From Desulfovibrio sp. MES5 (GTDB lineage: Bacteria; Desulfobacterota; Desulfovibrionia; Desulfovibrionales; Desulfovibrionaceae), in the NCBI RefSeq assembly GCF_002237645.1, contig NZ_MJUZ01000052.1, positions 43,714-107,713 of the forward strand: a DNA stretch of 64,000 nucleotides, read 5' to 3'. Below the pieces are notes generated by a model, which saw only the letters and a list, made by a program, of their open reading frames with translations, was not told the DNA's origin and ran no database searches. Of this stretch, positions 1 through 8,691 are shown one piece after another. Positions within the stretch are counted from its first letter, which is position 1, and each line of letters starts with the position of its first letter. Both the position numbers and the translations under genes were made by a program.

Positions 1-3000
1 AAAACACAATCCCCCCACCACGGCCATGCCAAGGGGCCGCCGGGCCTCGGCCCCGGCGCCCACGCCGATGGCAATGGGCAGAGCGCCCATCAGCGCCGCC
101 ACCGTGGTCATCATGATGGGCCGAAAACGCACATGACAGCCCCGCGTGATGGCCTCCAACGGTTCCATGTCCGGATTATGGCGCTGCGCCTCAAGGGCGA
201 AGTCCAGCATCATGATGGCGTTCTTCTTCACGATGCCAAGCAGCATGATCACGCCCACAAAGCCATAGAGGTTCAGGTCCATGCCGAACAGCCAGAGCGT
301 GCCCAGCGCGCCGAAGCCCGCCGAGGGCAGGCCGGAAAGAATGGTCAGCGGATGGATGAAGCTTTCGTACAAGATGCCCAGCACCAGATAGATGACCACG
401 ATGGCCAGCACCAGCAGCCAGCCCATGCCCGTCAGCGAGCTTTGAAAAGCCTGGGCCGTGCCCTGGGATTCGGCGCTCACCGTGTCGGGCAGCAGCGGCT
501 GGGCGGCGGCCTCGACTGCGGCGACCCCCTGCCCCAGCGACACGCCGGGGCGCAGATTGTACGAAATGGTCACCGAGGGGAACTGGCCGTTGTGGTTCAC
601 GGCAATGGGCCCCACGCCCGGCTCCATTTTGACCAGGGTGTCCAGAGGCACAAGATTGCCGTTGGCGGCGCGCACATAGAGGCGCGACAGGGCCGAACTG
701 TCCTGCTGAAATTTTTTCTGCAACTCCACAAAAACCGTGTAGTCGTTAGTGGGCGCGTAGATGGTGGATATTTCACGCGAGCCGTAGGCCGACTGAAGCG
801 CCAGATCTATCTGATGCGGGCTGACGCCAAGAGCCGCCGCGCGGTTACGGTCAATGGAAACGCGCAGTTCGGGGTTTTTCAGCTGCAGATCGCTGTTCAC
901 GTCCTGTATTTGCGGCAGGGCGCGCAGGGCGTTTTCTATTTTCTGGGCGCTGTCATAGAGGTCCTCCATATCCGGGCCGGAAAGCGTGTACTGATACAGC
1001 GCCTTGGACGAACGCCCGCCCAGGTTGATGGCCGGGGGCACCCGCACAAATACCCGCATGGAGGGCGAGATATTGAGTTCGCGCCGCAACTGCTCCGCCA
1101 CCTGCTCGATGCCGGGCCGCTGGTCGTGGGGCTTGAGGGGCATAAGCAAGATGCCGTTGTTCATGCTGGGGCTGCCGCCCACAATGCCCACAATGGAATT
1201 GTACATGGACAGGTTGGGGTTTTTCTCCAGCAAGGGGTCAAGGCTGCGCTGCGCGCTGACCATGCCCTCGTAGGATACGCCCTGCTCCGCCTCGGTGCTG
1301 GCCACAAGCATGCCCAGGTCTTCCACGGGCAGAAAGCCCTTGGGCATGGCCATGCCGATCCAGACCGTGAGCGCCAGCAGAACCAGCGAGGCCATCAGCG
1401 TTTTCAGGCGGTGGTGCAGCACAACGTCCAGAGAACGGGCATACAGAAGGTTCAGGCGGTCAAAACCGCGCTCAAGCCAGCCATACAGGCCCTGCCCCGC
1501 GCTGGGGCCAGCCTTGTGCACGCCGTGCGCCTTGAGAAAGTAGGCGCAGAGCATGGGCGTCAGCGTGAGCGACACCACGCCCGAAGCCAGAATGGCCGCG
1601 ATGATGACCACGGCGAACTCCCTGAACAAACGCCCCACGATGCCGCCCATAAAGAGTACAGGGATAAAAACCGCAGCCAGGGAAACCGTCATGGACACGA
1701 TGGTAAAGCCGATTTCCGCCGAGCCGTCGTAGGCCGCAGTGAGCGGGTCCTTGCCCATCTCCTGGTGGCGCACGATGTTTTCCAGCATGACGATGGCGTC
1801 GTCCACCACAAAGCCCACGGCCAGGGTAAGCGCCATGAGCGAGAGGTTGTCCAGGCTGTAGCCAAGTACCGCCATGACCGCAAAGGTGGATATGACCGAC
1901 ATGGGCAGGGCGAGGCTGGGAATAACCGTGGCGGGCAGGTTGCGCAGAAAAACAAAGATCACGAGCACAACCAGAAAAACGGTGAGCACCAGCGTAAACT
2001 TAACATCCGCCACGGAGTGACGGATGGATTCTGAACGGTCGTAAAAAATTTCCAGCGATACGGACGGCGGCAGCTGGCGCTCAAGGCCCGGCATCAACGC
2101 GCGGATGGCTTCCACCACCTGCACGGTATTGGTGCCTGGCTGGCGTTCCACGGCCAGGGTAATGCCCGGCGCGCCGCCGTTGCCCCAGGTGATCTGCTTG
2201 TCCTGCTTGACGCTGTCCACCACCTGCCCGATATCGCTCAGCCGTACGGGCGCGCCGTTGCGATAGGCCACCACCGTATCCTGAAAGGCGCGGGCGTTGA
2301 GCAGCTGCCCGGAGGACTTGATGGCGCTGGCTCTCTGCTCGCCCTCCAGCGCGCCCGTGGGCAGCATGCTGTTGGCGGCGGCCACGGCGTCGGCTACTTC
2401 GTCAATGCCAAGCCCGCGCGAGGCCATCTCGTCCGGGTCAAGCTGCACGCGCACGGCGTACTTTTTCTGCCCGTACACCACCACCTGGGCCACGCCCTCC
2501 ACCATTGAGAGCCTTTGCCCTATGAGCGTGTCGGCATATTCGTTGAGGGCGTACAGGGGCAGGGTTGAAGACGAAACCCGCAGGTACAGTATGGGCATGT
2601 CTGCCGGGTTGACCTTGCGAAAGCTGGGCGGCGTGGTCATGCTGGCGGGCATGCGCCGCTGGGCGAGACCGATGGCCGACTGCACGTCCAGAGCCGCCGC
2701 GTCGATATTGCGGTCAAGGGCAAACTGTATGGTGACGCGGGTTCGGCCCGTGGAGTTGACCGAAGAAATGGAATCAATGCCCGCAATGGTGAAGAATTCC
2801 TTTTCCAGCGGAGTGGCCACGGACGCCGCCATGGTTTCCGGGTCAGCTCCTGCCAGGTCTGCCATGACCTGAATGGTGGGAAAATCCACATTGGGCAGAT
2901 GGTTGACGGGCAAGTTTTTGTAGCCCGTCATGCCGAAAAATAGCATGCCGAGCATAAGCAGCACCGTGGCTACGGGGCGGCGGATGAATATGGCGGCGAT

Positions 3001-3006
3001 ATTCAT
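1..3006 (-). CDS. RND-family efflux pump inner-membrane subunit (AcrB/MdtC-like), 3' end outside window
   Basis: Reading the minus strand from an ATG at 3006 gives 1002 uninterrupted codons to the window edge, so the last few dozen residues are missing. It begins MNIAAIFIRRPVATVLLMLG, the classic first transmembrane helix of HAE-1 RND pumps. The proton-relay pair is visible in AVGFVVDDAIVMLENI (matching AcrB D407/D408), and the matching lysine is in LLGIVKKNAIMMLDFALEAQ. These pumps form inner-membrane trimers that export drugs or other amphiphiles using the proton gradient, with a periplasmic adaptor and an outer-membrane channel; neither partner gene is in view. The start has AGGA seven bases upstream and lies 13 bp after the TSUP permease stop, so co-transcription with cbiB and the permease is likely. 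The family is certain; the substrate cannot be inferred. Confidence 0.95.
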   Translation of the reverse strand, partial: MNIAAIFIRRPVATVLLMLGMLFFGMTGYKNLPVNHLPNVDFPTIQVMADLAGADPETMAASVATPLEKEFFTIAGIDSISSVNSTGRTRVTIQFALDRNIDAAALDVQSAIGLAQRRMPASMTTPPSFRKVNPADMPILYLRVSSSTLPLYALNEYADTLIGQRLSMVEGVAQVVVYGQKKYAVRVQLDPDEMASRGLGIDEVADAVAAANSMLPTGALEGEQRASAIKSSGQLLNARAFQDTVVAYRNGAPVRLSDIGQVVDSVKQDKQITWGNGGAPGITLAVERQPGTNTVQVVEAIRALMPGLERQLPPSVSLEIFYDRSESIRHSVADVKFTLVLTVFLVVLVIFVFLRNLPATVIPSLALPMSVISTFAVMAVLGYSLDNLSLMALTLAVGFVVDDAIVMLENIVRHQEMGKDPLTAAYDGSAEIGFTIVSMTVSLAAVFIPVLFMGGIVGRLFREFAVVIIAAILASGVVSLTLTPMLCAYFLKAHGVHKAGPSAGQGLYGWLERGFDRLNLLYARSLDVVLHHRLKTLMASLVLLALTVWIGMAMPKGFLPVEDLGMLVASTEAEQGVSYEGMVSAQRSLDPLLEKNPNLSMYNSIVGIVGGSPSMNNGILLMPLKPHDQRPGIEQVAEQLRRELNISPSMRVFVRVPPAINLGGRSSKALYQYTLSGPDMEDLYDSAQKIENALRALPQIQDVNSDLQLKNPELRVSIDRNRAAALGVSPHQIDLALQSAYGSREISTIYAPTNDYTVFVELQKKFQQDSSALSRLYVRAANGNLVPLDTLVKMEPGVGPIAVNHNGQFPSVTISYNLRPGVSLGQGVAAVEAAAQPLLPDTVSAESQGTAQAFQSSLTGMGWLLVLAIVVIYLVLGILYESFIHPLTILSGLPSAGFGALGTLWLFGMDLNLYGFVGVIMLLGIVKKNAIMMLDFALEAQRHNPDMEPLEAITRGCHVRFRPIMMTTVAALMGALPIAIGVGAGAEARRPLGMAVVGGLCF

Positions 3007-3019
3007 AATTTTTCCTACG

Positions 3020-3757
3020 TCAACTGAGCAGCAGGCGCAAGAGCAAAAACAGCCCGAGCCCGCAGCACAGGCCGCCAATGAGCTTGCGCAGCACCTCTGT
3101 GGGGATGCGCCTGGTCACGGCTATCCCCGCGAAGAGTCCCACGAGGGCCATAAGGCAGATATACGGCAGTATGGCAAAATCCACATGGCCGTCGGTCACG
3201 TTGCCAATGGTGCCGAAAAGGGCCGTAGTCACCTGGTAGGGCATGGCAAGCCCCACTGCCGTCATGGGTGAAACCCCGGCTATGATCATCCAGGGGATGG
3301 ACACCACGGGGCCGCCAGCGCCGGTCAGGCCAGCCAGCAGGGCCGTTATGGCCCCGATGCAGAAAAAGCCCTTGCCGCTCTGCCAGAACACGCTGCCGCT
3401 TCCCGGCTTTGGGGGACGCAGGGCGCACAGTCCGGCAAACATGATGATGCAGGCCAACATGGCCACCAGAGGCCCGGCGGGCAGCATGGCGTTGAGCAGG
3501 GCTCCGGGCCATGCGGCCAGACTGCCCGCCATATAGGGCAGGGCCTTGTACCAGTCGATATGCCCCAGGCGGCGGTACATGACCGTACCCACCACGCCTA
3601 CGGGCAAAAATGACGCCAGGGCCGTGCCCATGGCCATGTGGGTTTCCTGCCCGCTGAACAGGATAAGAGCAGGCGGAATAAGTATGCCCCCGACCCCGGT
3701 TATGCCCACCAGAAAACCCACCAACAACGACACCAAATACAGAACGATTGTAAGCAT
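3020..3757 (-). CDS. TSUP (TauE/SafE, DUF81) family membrane permease
   Basis: 245 residues with about eight hydrophobic helices, starting MLTIVLYLVSLLVGFLVGITGVGGGI-like; the glycine-rich GITGVGG at the end of helix 1 and its repeat LAGLTGAGGPVVSIPWM in the second half are hallmarks of the TSUP family. Members export or import sulfite, sulfonates, sulfur compounds or organic acids. I chose the ATG at 3757, preceded by GAGG, over a TTG at 3790 that would overlap cbiB. It lies 10 bp after the cbiB stop and 13 bp before the RND gene. In a sulfate reducer a sulfur-oxyanion role is attractive but is inference only. Cobalt has also been suggested as a substrate for some TSUP members, so the cbiB neighbourhood leaves that open. 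Confidence 0.88.
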   Translation of the reverse strand: MLTIVLYLVSLLVGFLVGITGVGGILIPPALILFSGQETHMAMGTALASFLPVGVVGTVMYRRLGHIDWYKALPYMAGSLAAWPGALLNAMLPAGPLVAMLACIIMFAGLCALRPPKPGSGSVFWQSGKGFFCIGAITALLAGLTGAGGPVVSIPWMIIAGVSPMTAVGLAMPYQVTTALFGTIGNVTDGHVDFAILPYICLMALVGLFAGIAVTRRIPTEVLRKLIGGLCCGLGLFLLLRLLLS

Positions 3758-3767
3758 GAACAGAGCC

Positions 3768-5105
3768 TCAGAAAATAAGAAGGCACACAAGGGTCAGGGC
3801 CCACAGAACCAGACCGCCATAAAGAGCACTTTGCCGCAAGAGATCGCACAAGGCCAGCAGGCGTGGGGCGTCCCACACGGCGTAAGACGCGCCGGGCTGC
3901 TCCCCATCCGGAGGCGGCCCGAGCCACGGCTTGTCGACCAGTTCACCAAAATAGACTGAAGGCCCGGCCATACGCGCCCCGCACAACCATGCGCAGGCCG
4001 TCATGGGCCAACCCGAATTGGGGCTGGGCATGCCCGAAGCCTGACGGGCCACCACGGCCAGGCCAGGCCAGTGACCGGACCAACGGCCGGGGCAGTATCT
4101 GGCCCAGGACGTGACCAAACATGCGGCCCTGCATGAGGACAGGCATGAGGACAGGCGCGCTCGCGCCCGTACCAGAACAACCGCGCACGGTGCGGCGGCG
4201 CTTTTTTGCGGCTGCCCGGCGCTGCGGCCCGTGCCGCTTGCTCCCTCACGCGCCGCGCCACCCCTTATGTCGGTCGGCTTGCCATCACGGCCACTTTCAC
4301 GGGCACCATCTGGGCCACCCGCAGGGGCACCATCGCGGGCACCCGCAGGGCATGCCGCCTCAAGCCTTTGCCGCAGCAAAAAAAGAGCGTGAACCAGCGC
4401 CGCGCTCAGGGCAGCCAGACGCGCGGGAACAAAGGCCAGCCCATCGTCGGCCCGCGCCCCGGCCCAGCCGAGCCAGCGCCACTTTTCCGTCACATAGCCC
4501 CACATGGAATCCGTGGTGCTCACGGCCTTGTAACACCAGAGCGCCACAGGCCCGCCTGCCAGCAGCCAGAAAAACGGCGCGGTAAAGGCATCCGTAAGAT
4601 TTTCAGAAAGCGTGTCGGCCAGCGTTTTGCGCATGAGCGGGCGATCCATGGCGCTGGTGTCCCTGCTCACCAGCCATGAAAGCGCTTGGCGGGCCTCGGC
4701 TTCAGAAGCCCTCTCCACCCTTTCCAGCACACGTTCCCCCGTTTGCAGCAGACTGCCCATGGCAAGCCCGGCCCAGGCCAGATAGACGGCAGCCAGCAGG
4801 CCCGCTATGGGCAAAGACACAGCCGCCCAGACGGCAAATCCCGTGCAGGCGACCAGCGCCAGCAGGGCCAGCGCTCCGGCCAGTCTGCCCCGGCCACGTT
4901 CGTGCCCGGCCCCTTGCGCCAGCATAAAGCGCCGCGCGGGGCGCTCCAGCCAGTCGAGCGCTTTGCCCACAAGGCAGACAGGATGCCGCCAGGGCAGGGC
5001 GGGATCGCCGAGCCATAAATCCAGAACAAGGGCCACAGGGGCCAGCCACCAGCACTCCCACACGGACCAGGGGAAAACAAGGGCCAGCCCGTGGGGCAGG
5101 CTCAC
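3768..5105 (-). CDS. cbiB: Adenosylcobinamide-phosphate synthase (CbiB/CobD) with a long low-complexity insert
   Basis: 445 residues. CbiB is an inner-membrane enzyme that attaches aminopropanol (phosphate) to adenosylcobyric acid in cobamide synthesis. The N-terminal half shows the family pattern LDLWLGDPALPWRHPVCLVG, LADTLSENLTDAFTAPFFW and YKAVSTTDSMWGY; the C-terminal half shows MPSPNSGWPMTACAWLCGAR and FGELVDKPWLG. Between them (about residues 245-345) lies a roughly 100-residue Gly/Ala/Arg-rich stretch that typical CbiB proteins of about 310-330 residues lack. The DNA there (about 4110-4380) carries short direct repeats such as GGCACC and ATGAGGACAGGC, suggesting slippage expansion. Start is GTG; its GTGA overlaps the trmL stop by 4 bp, implying translational coupling. 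The cobQ gene for the preceding step is 43 kb away. Confidence 0.9.
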   Translation of the reverse strand: MSLPHGLALVFPWSVWECWWLAPVALVLDLWLGDPALPWRHPVCLVGKALDWLERPARRFMLAQGAGHERGRGRLAGALALLALVACTGFAVWAAVSLPIAGLLAAVYLAWAGLAMGSLLQTGERVLERVERASEAEARQALSWLVSRDTSAMDRPLMRKTLADTLSENLTDAFTAPFFWLLAGGPVALWCYKAVSTTDSMWGYVTEKWRWLGWAGARADDGLAFVPARLAALSAALVHALFLLRQRLEAACPAGARDGAPAGGPDGARESGRDGKPTDIRGGAAREGASGTGRSAGQPQKSAAAPCAVVLVRARARLSSCLSSCRAACLVTSWARYCPGRWSGHWPGLAVVARQASGMPSPNSGWPMTACAWLCGARMAGPSVYFGELVDKPWLGPPPDGEQPGASYAVWDAPRLLALCDLLRQSALYGGLVLWALTLVCLLIF

Positions 5106-5584
5106 GTCCAGTTCTCCATAAGGTTCGCGCGGGCCAGAGCCGCATACAGCACAATGCCCGCAGATGTGGACAGGTTGATGCTGCGCACGCGCCCTTCCAG
5201 CATGGGAATGCGCACGCGGTATGGCGAAAGGGCCAGAATGTCCTGCGGCAGCCCGCGTGTTTCAGGCCCGAAAACCAAAAAATCGTCAGGCTCGAAGGCA
5301 AAATGGTGCACAGCCGCGCTCTTTTCAGAAGCCTTGGCCGAGGTGAACACCAGCCGCCCGCCCGCGCCGCCTGCGCCGGATTTTTCCGCAAAGGTCCGCC
5401 AGTCGGGCCAGACGTTCAGGCGCACATTGGGCCAGTAGTCCAGCCCCGCGCGTTTGAGGTAGCGGTCTTCAAGCTTGAACCCCAGGGGTTCAATCAGGTT
5501 GAGCGTCACGCCGGTGGCGGCGCAGAGCCGGGCGACATTTCCCGTGTTGGGGGGAATTTCCGGCTCATAAAGAACTATCTGCAT
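5102..5584 (-). CDS. trmL: tRNA (cytidine/uridine-34 2'-O)-methyltransferase TrmL (SPOUT family)
   Basis: 160 residues from the ATG at 5584 (MQIVLYEPEIPPNTGNVARL), the usual TrmL length. The three SPOUT motifs are present: NTGNVARLCAATG, LVFGPETRGLPQ and IPMLEGRVRSINLSTSAGIV. TrmL dimers 2'-O-methylate wobble nucleotide 34 of tRNA-Leu isoacceptors using S-adenosylmethionine bound in a trefoil knot. The frame stays open upstream to 5671, but that extension has no family counterpart, so I start at 5584 although the Shine-Dalgarno there is poor. It is the first gene of the minus-strand group trmL-cbiB-TSUP-RND and ends with a 4-bp overlap with cbiB. Confidence 0.92.
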   Translation of the reverse strand: MQIVLYEPEIPPNTGNVARLCAATGVTLNLIEPLGFKLEDRYLKRAGLDYWPNVRLNVWPDWRTFAEKSGAGGAGGRLVFTSAKASEKSAAVHHFAFEPDDFLVFGPETRGLPQDILALSPYRVRIPMLEGRVRSINLSTSAGIVLYAALARANLMENWT

Positions 5585-5818
5585 GACATTGGCACTCGCA
5601 CGCCCGGCGGGCATGGCCCCGGGCAAATTTCTTTGGAGCGCGATAGTATGGCGTATATGGATGCTTTTCAAGGGGCGGTTGGCGGGGCTCCGTCAGTGCC
5701 CGACATGCCCGGCCCTGCGGGGGCGGTTAGGCCTGCCGCAGGATTACGCCGTCGTTGCCATGCCGCAGCGTCTCCACTCCCAATCAAACATTCGTCGTAC
5801 CATACTAAAATACCATAA

Positions 5819-6165
5819 AAGTTTTAGGGGGTGGGGCCGTGGGGGAGGAGACCTTTTTTAAAAGTATTTAACCTTTGAATAACGTTAAATGCTTTAACGC
5901 TGCACGAGAGCGCAGCGCGCCACAACGTGGCGTGGATTCTGCCGAGCTTTAGCCGTTGCGACGAAGGAAGCTACGGACAAAGACAGCAATTGGTTAATTG
6001 AACGGAAAGTCTACGATGGCCATCGCTATCCGTAAGCGGTAAAGACTCGCTAACGGCTACCGCAAATCGCATTTTCGGCAGAATGACACCTTTGAAATGT
6101 GAAACATTTCAAAGGTAATCTGGTCTAAAGAGGGTTCCTCCCCCACAAAGCGTTTCAAATTTCAA
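5819..6165 (+). repeat. Composite repeat: family B element inside the loop of a family A palindrome
   Basis: The left arm GTGGGGGAGGAGACC at 5839-5853 pairs with GGTTCCTCCCCCAC at 6133-6146. Between them lies a family B element with the stem-loops described for the copy at 37428-37577, plus an extra segment of about 115 bp (5937-6055) inserted in the loop of the TTCTGCC/GGCAGAA hairpin. The start of that extra segment (gctttagccgttgcga) is shared with the copy at 52033. The whole stretch 5585-6210 between trmL and the hydantoinase gene contains no convincing gene. Confidence 0.8.
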
Positions 6166-6210
6166 AGTCCGACGCAGAAATAACTGGAAAGGCCCTCGTG
6201 ACGGCACTGT

Positions 6211-8313
6211 CTAGCCCGATACCAGCCCCGCCAGACCGGGCACAGCCTGACACACGACGCGCATGTCCCTGCTGCCGAAGCCGTTGTCGTCCAGCGTGGC
6301 GAAGCTCTCGGCCTCGGTGATTTCCACGGCGGCCCCTTCCGCCCCTGCCTGCTCCAGCCTTTGGAGCAAAAGCTCCCTGGCCCGCTCGCCAAGGGCGTCA
6401 AGGCTGCATCCCTTACGGACTCTTTCCGTCAGATCCAGCGCCGGGGCCCGCAAAAGGCCGGAACCCGTGTCGGCGTAAACTTCCACGGCGTCGGTGGGCA
6501 GGGTCAGGGCCGCGCCCACGGCATTGGCCACAGCCGTATGGGGCGGGCAGTCCACGGGCATGCCCAGAGCCGCGGGCAGATGCGGCCCCATGCAGGCCGC
6601 CGGGCCGCCCACCAGCCAGGCGCGAACAGGTCGCGCCTCCTCCAAGGCCCGCAGACCCGCTAGCGTATAAATGGGCCGGGCGTTCACGGCCTCCGCCAGT
6701 GCATCGGCGGCGCGGCGGATCTGATCCAGGGCGTTGTCCACAGCCTTGCGGGCCAGAACGCAGGGCTCGAGGCCGCACTGCCGCGCCAGCGCCTCCATGC
6801 CGGACAGGGAGGCCCCCACGTTTCCGGCCAGCGTGCCAGCCAGTTCGTCAGCCATATTTCCAGCCATACCTGGGGACATATCCGTGGCCAGTTCGCCAGC
6901 CGCTTTACCAGCCACTTTGCCAGCCAGTTCGTCAGTCCGCCCGTCATGTAGTTCTTGCGCCAGAGAGCTGGTCTGGGCATCCCCCATAACCGCGCCTGTT
7001 CCGAGTCCTGACGCATGCGGGGCGCTGTGCAGTGTATTGAGCGCGTCCAGCAGGGTCGGACTCGTGCCGCCAAAAGCCATGGCTGGCCCCTGACGCAGCG
7101 GCCCCACCCGTACCGAGGCTGCAGCTCCGTGACCGTCCACAGACACAAGGGAGTCGCCGCCCACGCCGATGGAAACCGAGGCAAGGGCGCGCACCAGAGT
7201 TCGCCGTCCCTGAAGGATCATGCCCTCCCTGTCCACCACGGGAGATCCGTCCACCGCCAGGGCCATGTCCGTAGTGGTGCCGCCTATGTCCAGCAGCAGA
7301 GCGCAGCCTTCACGGGCGGCCGGGCACAGGGCCAGCACGCCCATAACGCTGGCGGCCGGGCCGGAAAGAACCGACTGCACGGGCTCACGCCGTGAAAGGC
7401 TCAGGGGCACCGCCCCGCCGTCAGCCTTGAGCAGACGCACGGCGGCGCGCACTCCGGACTCTGCCAGCGCGCTTTCCACAGCGTCCAGAAAGTTGGAGTG
7501 CAGACGCTGCACGGCGGCATTGAAATAGGCCGTGGCGATGCGGCGGGGAAAATTGAGCCGCCCAGAAAGCTTGTGCCCCAGGGTGACGGAAAAAGACGCG
7601 CCAGGCGTTACATCTGGCGCTTCAGTTAGTGCGTCGTTTGACGCGACATTGGGGCTGTTTGTGGCGGACGCGGCGCTCTCGCGGCTCAGGGCCTGCGCCA
7701 TCCTCTGCTCATGCGCCGGATTGCGCGGCGAGAATTTGCCCACGCAGGCCACGGCGGTGACGCCCTCTGCGCTCCAGCGGGCAGCCTGCGCCTCAAGGCC
7801 GCTGACATCGAGCGGGCTGACTTCCGTGCCCCTGTGATCGAGCCCGCCGGGAACAACATATACATGCCGCCCCAGGGCAAAACGCCGGGGATCAAGCCCC
7901 GGCCCGGCGGAAAGGGCAAGGGCCACAACATCGGCCTTGTCCTGCACAAGCGCGTTGACCGCCAGCGTGGCCCCAAGGGTGACGCGGCTGACGCAGCCCA
8001 AAAGGCTCGCCCCCCCAAGGGCGCGGGCGGCGGCATCGTCATCCAGGGCACGGGCCAGGGCGTGCAGCACCTCGCGCACCGAAGCGGGCAAATCATCATG
8101 CTTGGTGCGCGTTTTGGCCGCAGCCAGCAGGCGCACGCGCGGCAGCCTAGCCGTTGGGTCAGCCTTTGCCTGCGACGAAGGCGAAGCCGCGTGGTCTTCA
8201 GATGCGTCCGGGCATTGCACAAGAAGAACCGCGTCGGTATGGGTTCCTCCGGCATCTATGCCCAGCAAAAAAACCTGCCCTGCGGGCGCGTTTGCGCCAT
8301 ACTTCTGATTCAT
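6211..8313 (-). CDS. Hydantoinase/oxoprolinase family protein (HyuA-like), orphan
   Basis: 700 residues. The N-terminal Hydant_A_N domain starts with GIDAGGTHTDAVLLV and the central hydantoinase A domain carries LLLDIGGTTTDMALAVDG; both are phosphate-binding loops of the ASKHA ATPase fold. Family members hydrolyse 5-oxoproline or hydantoins using ATP, or act as acetone/acetophenone carboxylase subunits, usually with a HyuB-type partner. No HyuB gene is in view. About residues 455-515 form a repetitive insert built from DELAG, ADELAGTLAGN and similar units (DNA about 6800-6950), unlike the conserved core. Start ATG is preceded by AAGGAA. Substrate unknown. Confidence 0.85.
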   Translation of the reverse strand: MNQKYGANAPAGQVFLLGIDAGGTHTDAVLLVQCPDASEDHAASPSSQAKADPTARLPRVRLLAAAKTRTKHDDLPASVREVLHALARALDDDAAARALGGASLLGCVSRVTLGATLAVNALVQDKADVVALALSAGPGLDPRRFALGRHVYVVPGGLDHRGTEVSPLDVSGLEAQAARWSAEGVTAVACVGKFSPRNPAHEQRMAQALSRESAASATNSPNVASNDALTEAPDVTPGASFSVTLGHKLSGRLNFPRRIATAYFNAAVQRLHSNFLDAVESALAESGVRAAVRLLKADGGAVPLSLSRREPVQSVLSGPAASVMGVLALCPAAREGCALLLDIGGTTTDMALAVDGSPVVDREGMILQGRRTLVRALASVSIGVGGDSLVSVDGHGAAASVRVGPLRQGPAMAFGGTSPTLLDALNTLHSAPHASGLGTGAVMGDAQTSSLAQELHDGRTDELAGKVAGKAAGELATDMSPGMAGNMADELAGTLAGNVGASLSGMEALARQCGLEPCVLARKAVDNALDQIRRAADALAEAVNARPIYTLAGLRALEEARPVRAWLVGGPAACMGPHLPAALGMPVDCPPHTAVANAVGAALTLPTDAVEVYADTGSGLLRAPALDLTERVRKGCSLDALGERARELLLQRLEQAGAEGAAVEITEAESFATLDDNGFGSRDMRVVCQAVPGLAGLVSG

Positions 8314-8329
8314 GTCGTGTCATTCCTTT

Positions 8330-8480
8330 AGAGCATTTTCGCATTGAGAATATCCATTCTCAATGCTTCCAAGACACCCGCTACGGCGCTTAACCGCGCA
8401 AATAAATAGCGTTTGCGCCTCTGCGGCGGGCGTCTGCTCGCGCAGCCGCTAGGGCAATTTCAAAGTGAAATTGCCCTAAC
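8330..8480. repeat. Intergenic hairpin cluster (element D) between divergent genes
   Basis: Three inverted repeats follow one another: arms GCATTGAGAAT/ATTCTCAATGC at 8341-8366 (perfect, 11 bp), AGACACCCGC/GCGGGCGTCT at 8372-8435 (one mismatch), and TAGGGCAATTTCA/TGAAATTGCCCTA at 8450-8478 (perfect, 13 bp, loop AAG). The left border reads TTAGAGCATTTT, the same word that opens families B and C. There is no U-run after any stem, so these are not classical terminators. It occupies the gap between the hydantoinase gene (minus) and ilvE (plus), where promoters for both must also lie. Confidence 0.65.
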
Positions 8481-8691
8481 GCCAAAAGGCCGGGGCCAGC
8501 ATACGGCATGCCTTGTCGCAGGGCCAGAGCTTTCGCCAGCGGCCCCGCGCTGGCTGTTTTGAAACCTGTGCCACCCTGGCCTACTGCTTGCCATACGCGA
8601 CGCTTTACAGTAAATTTTTGCTCTTGCGGCCTCAGGCAGCCACGTGCGCCGCCAATGGGACCGCCCTACAAAGAGGCTTGCGGAGGACAGC

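Noticed and set aside
133..2034. Long open frame on the plus strand opposite the RND gene
   Set aside because: His/Gln/Arg-rich translation with no domain; it mirrors the codon bias of the clear RND gene on the minus strand.
5970..6000. GGAAGCTACGG resembling the SRP RNA signature
   Set aside because: Only the GGAAG word matches; it lies within a repeated element and lacks the SRP apical loop structure.
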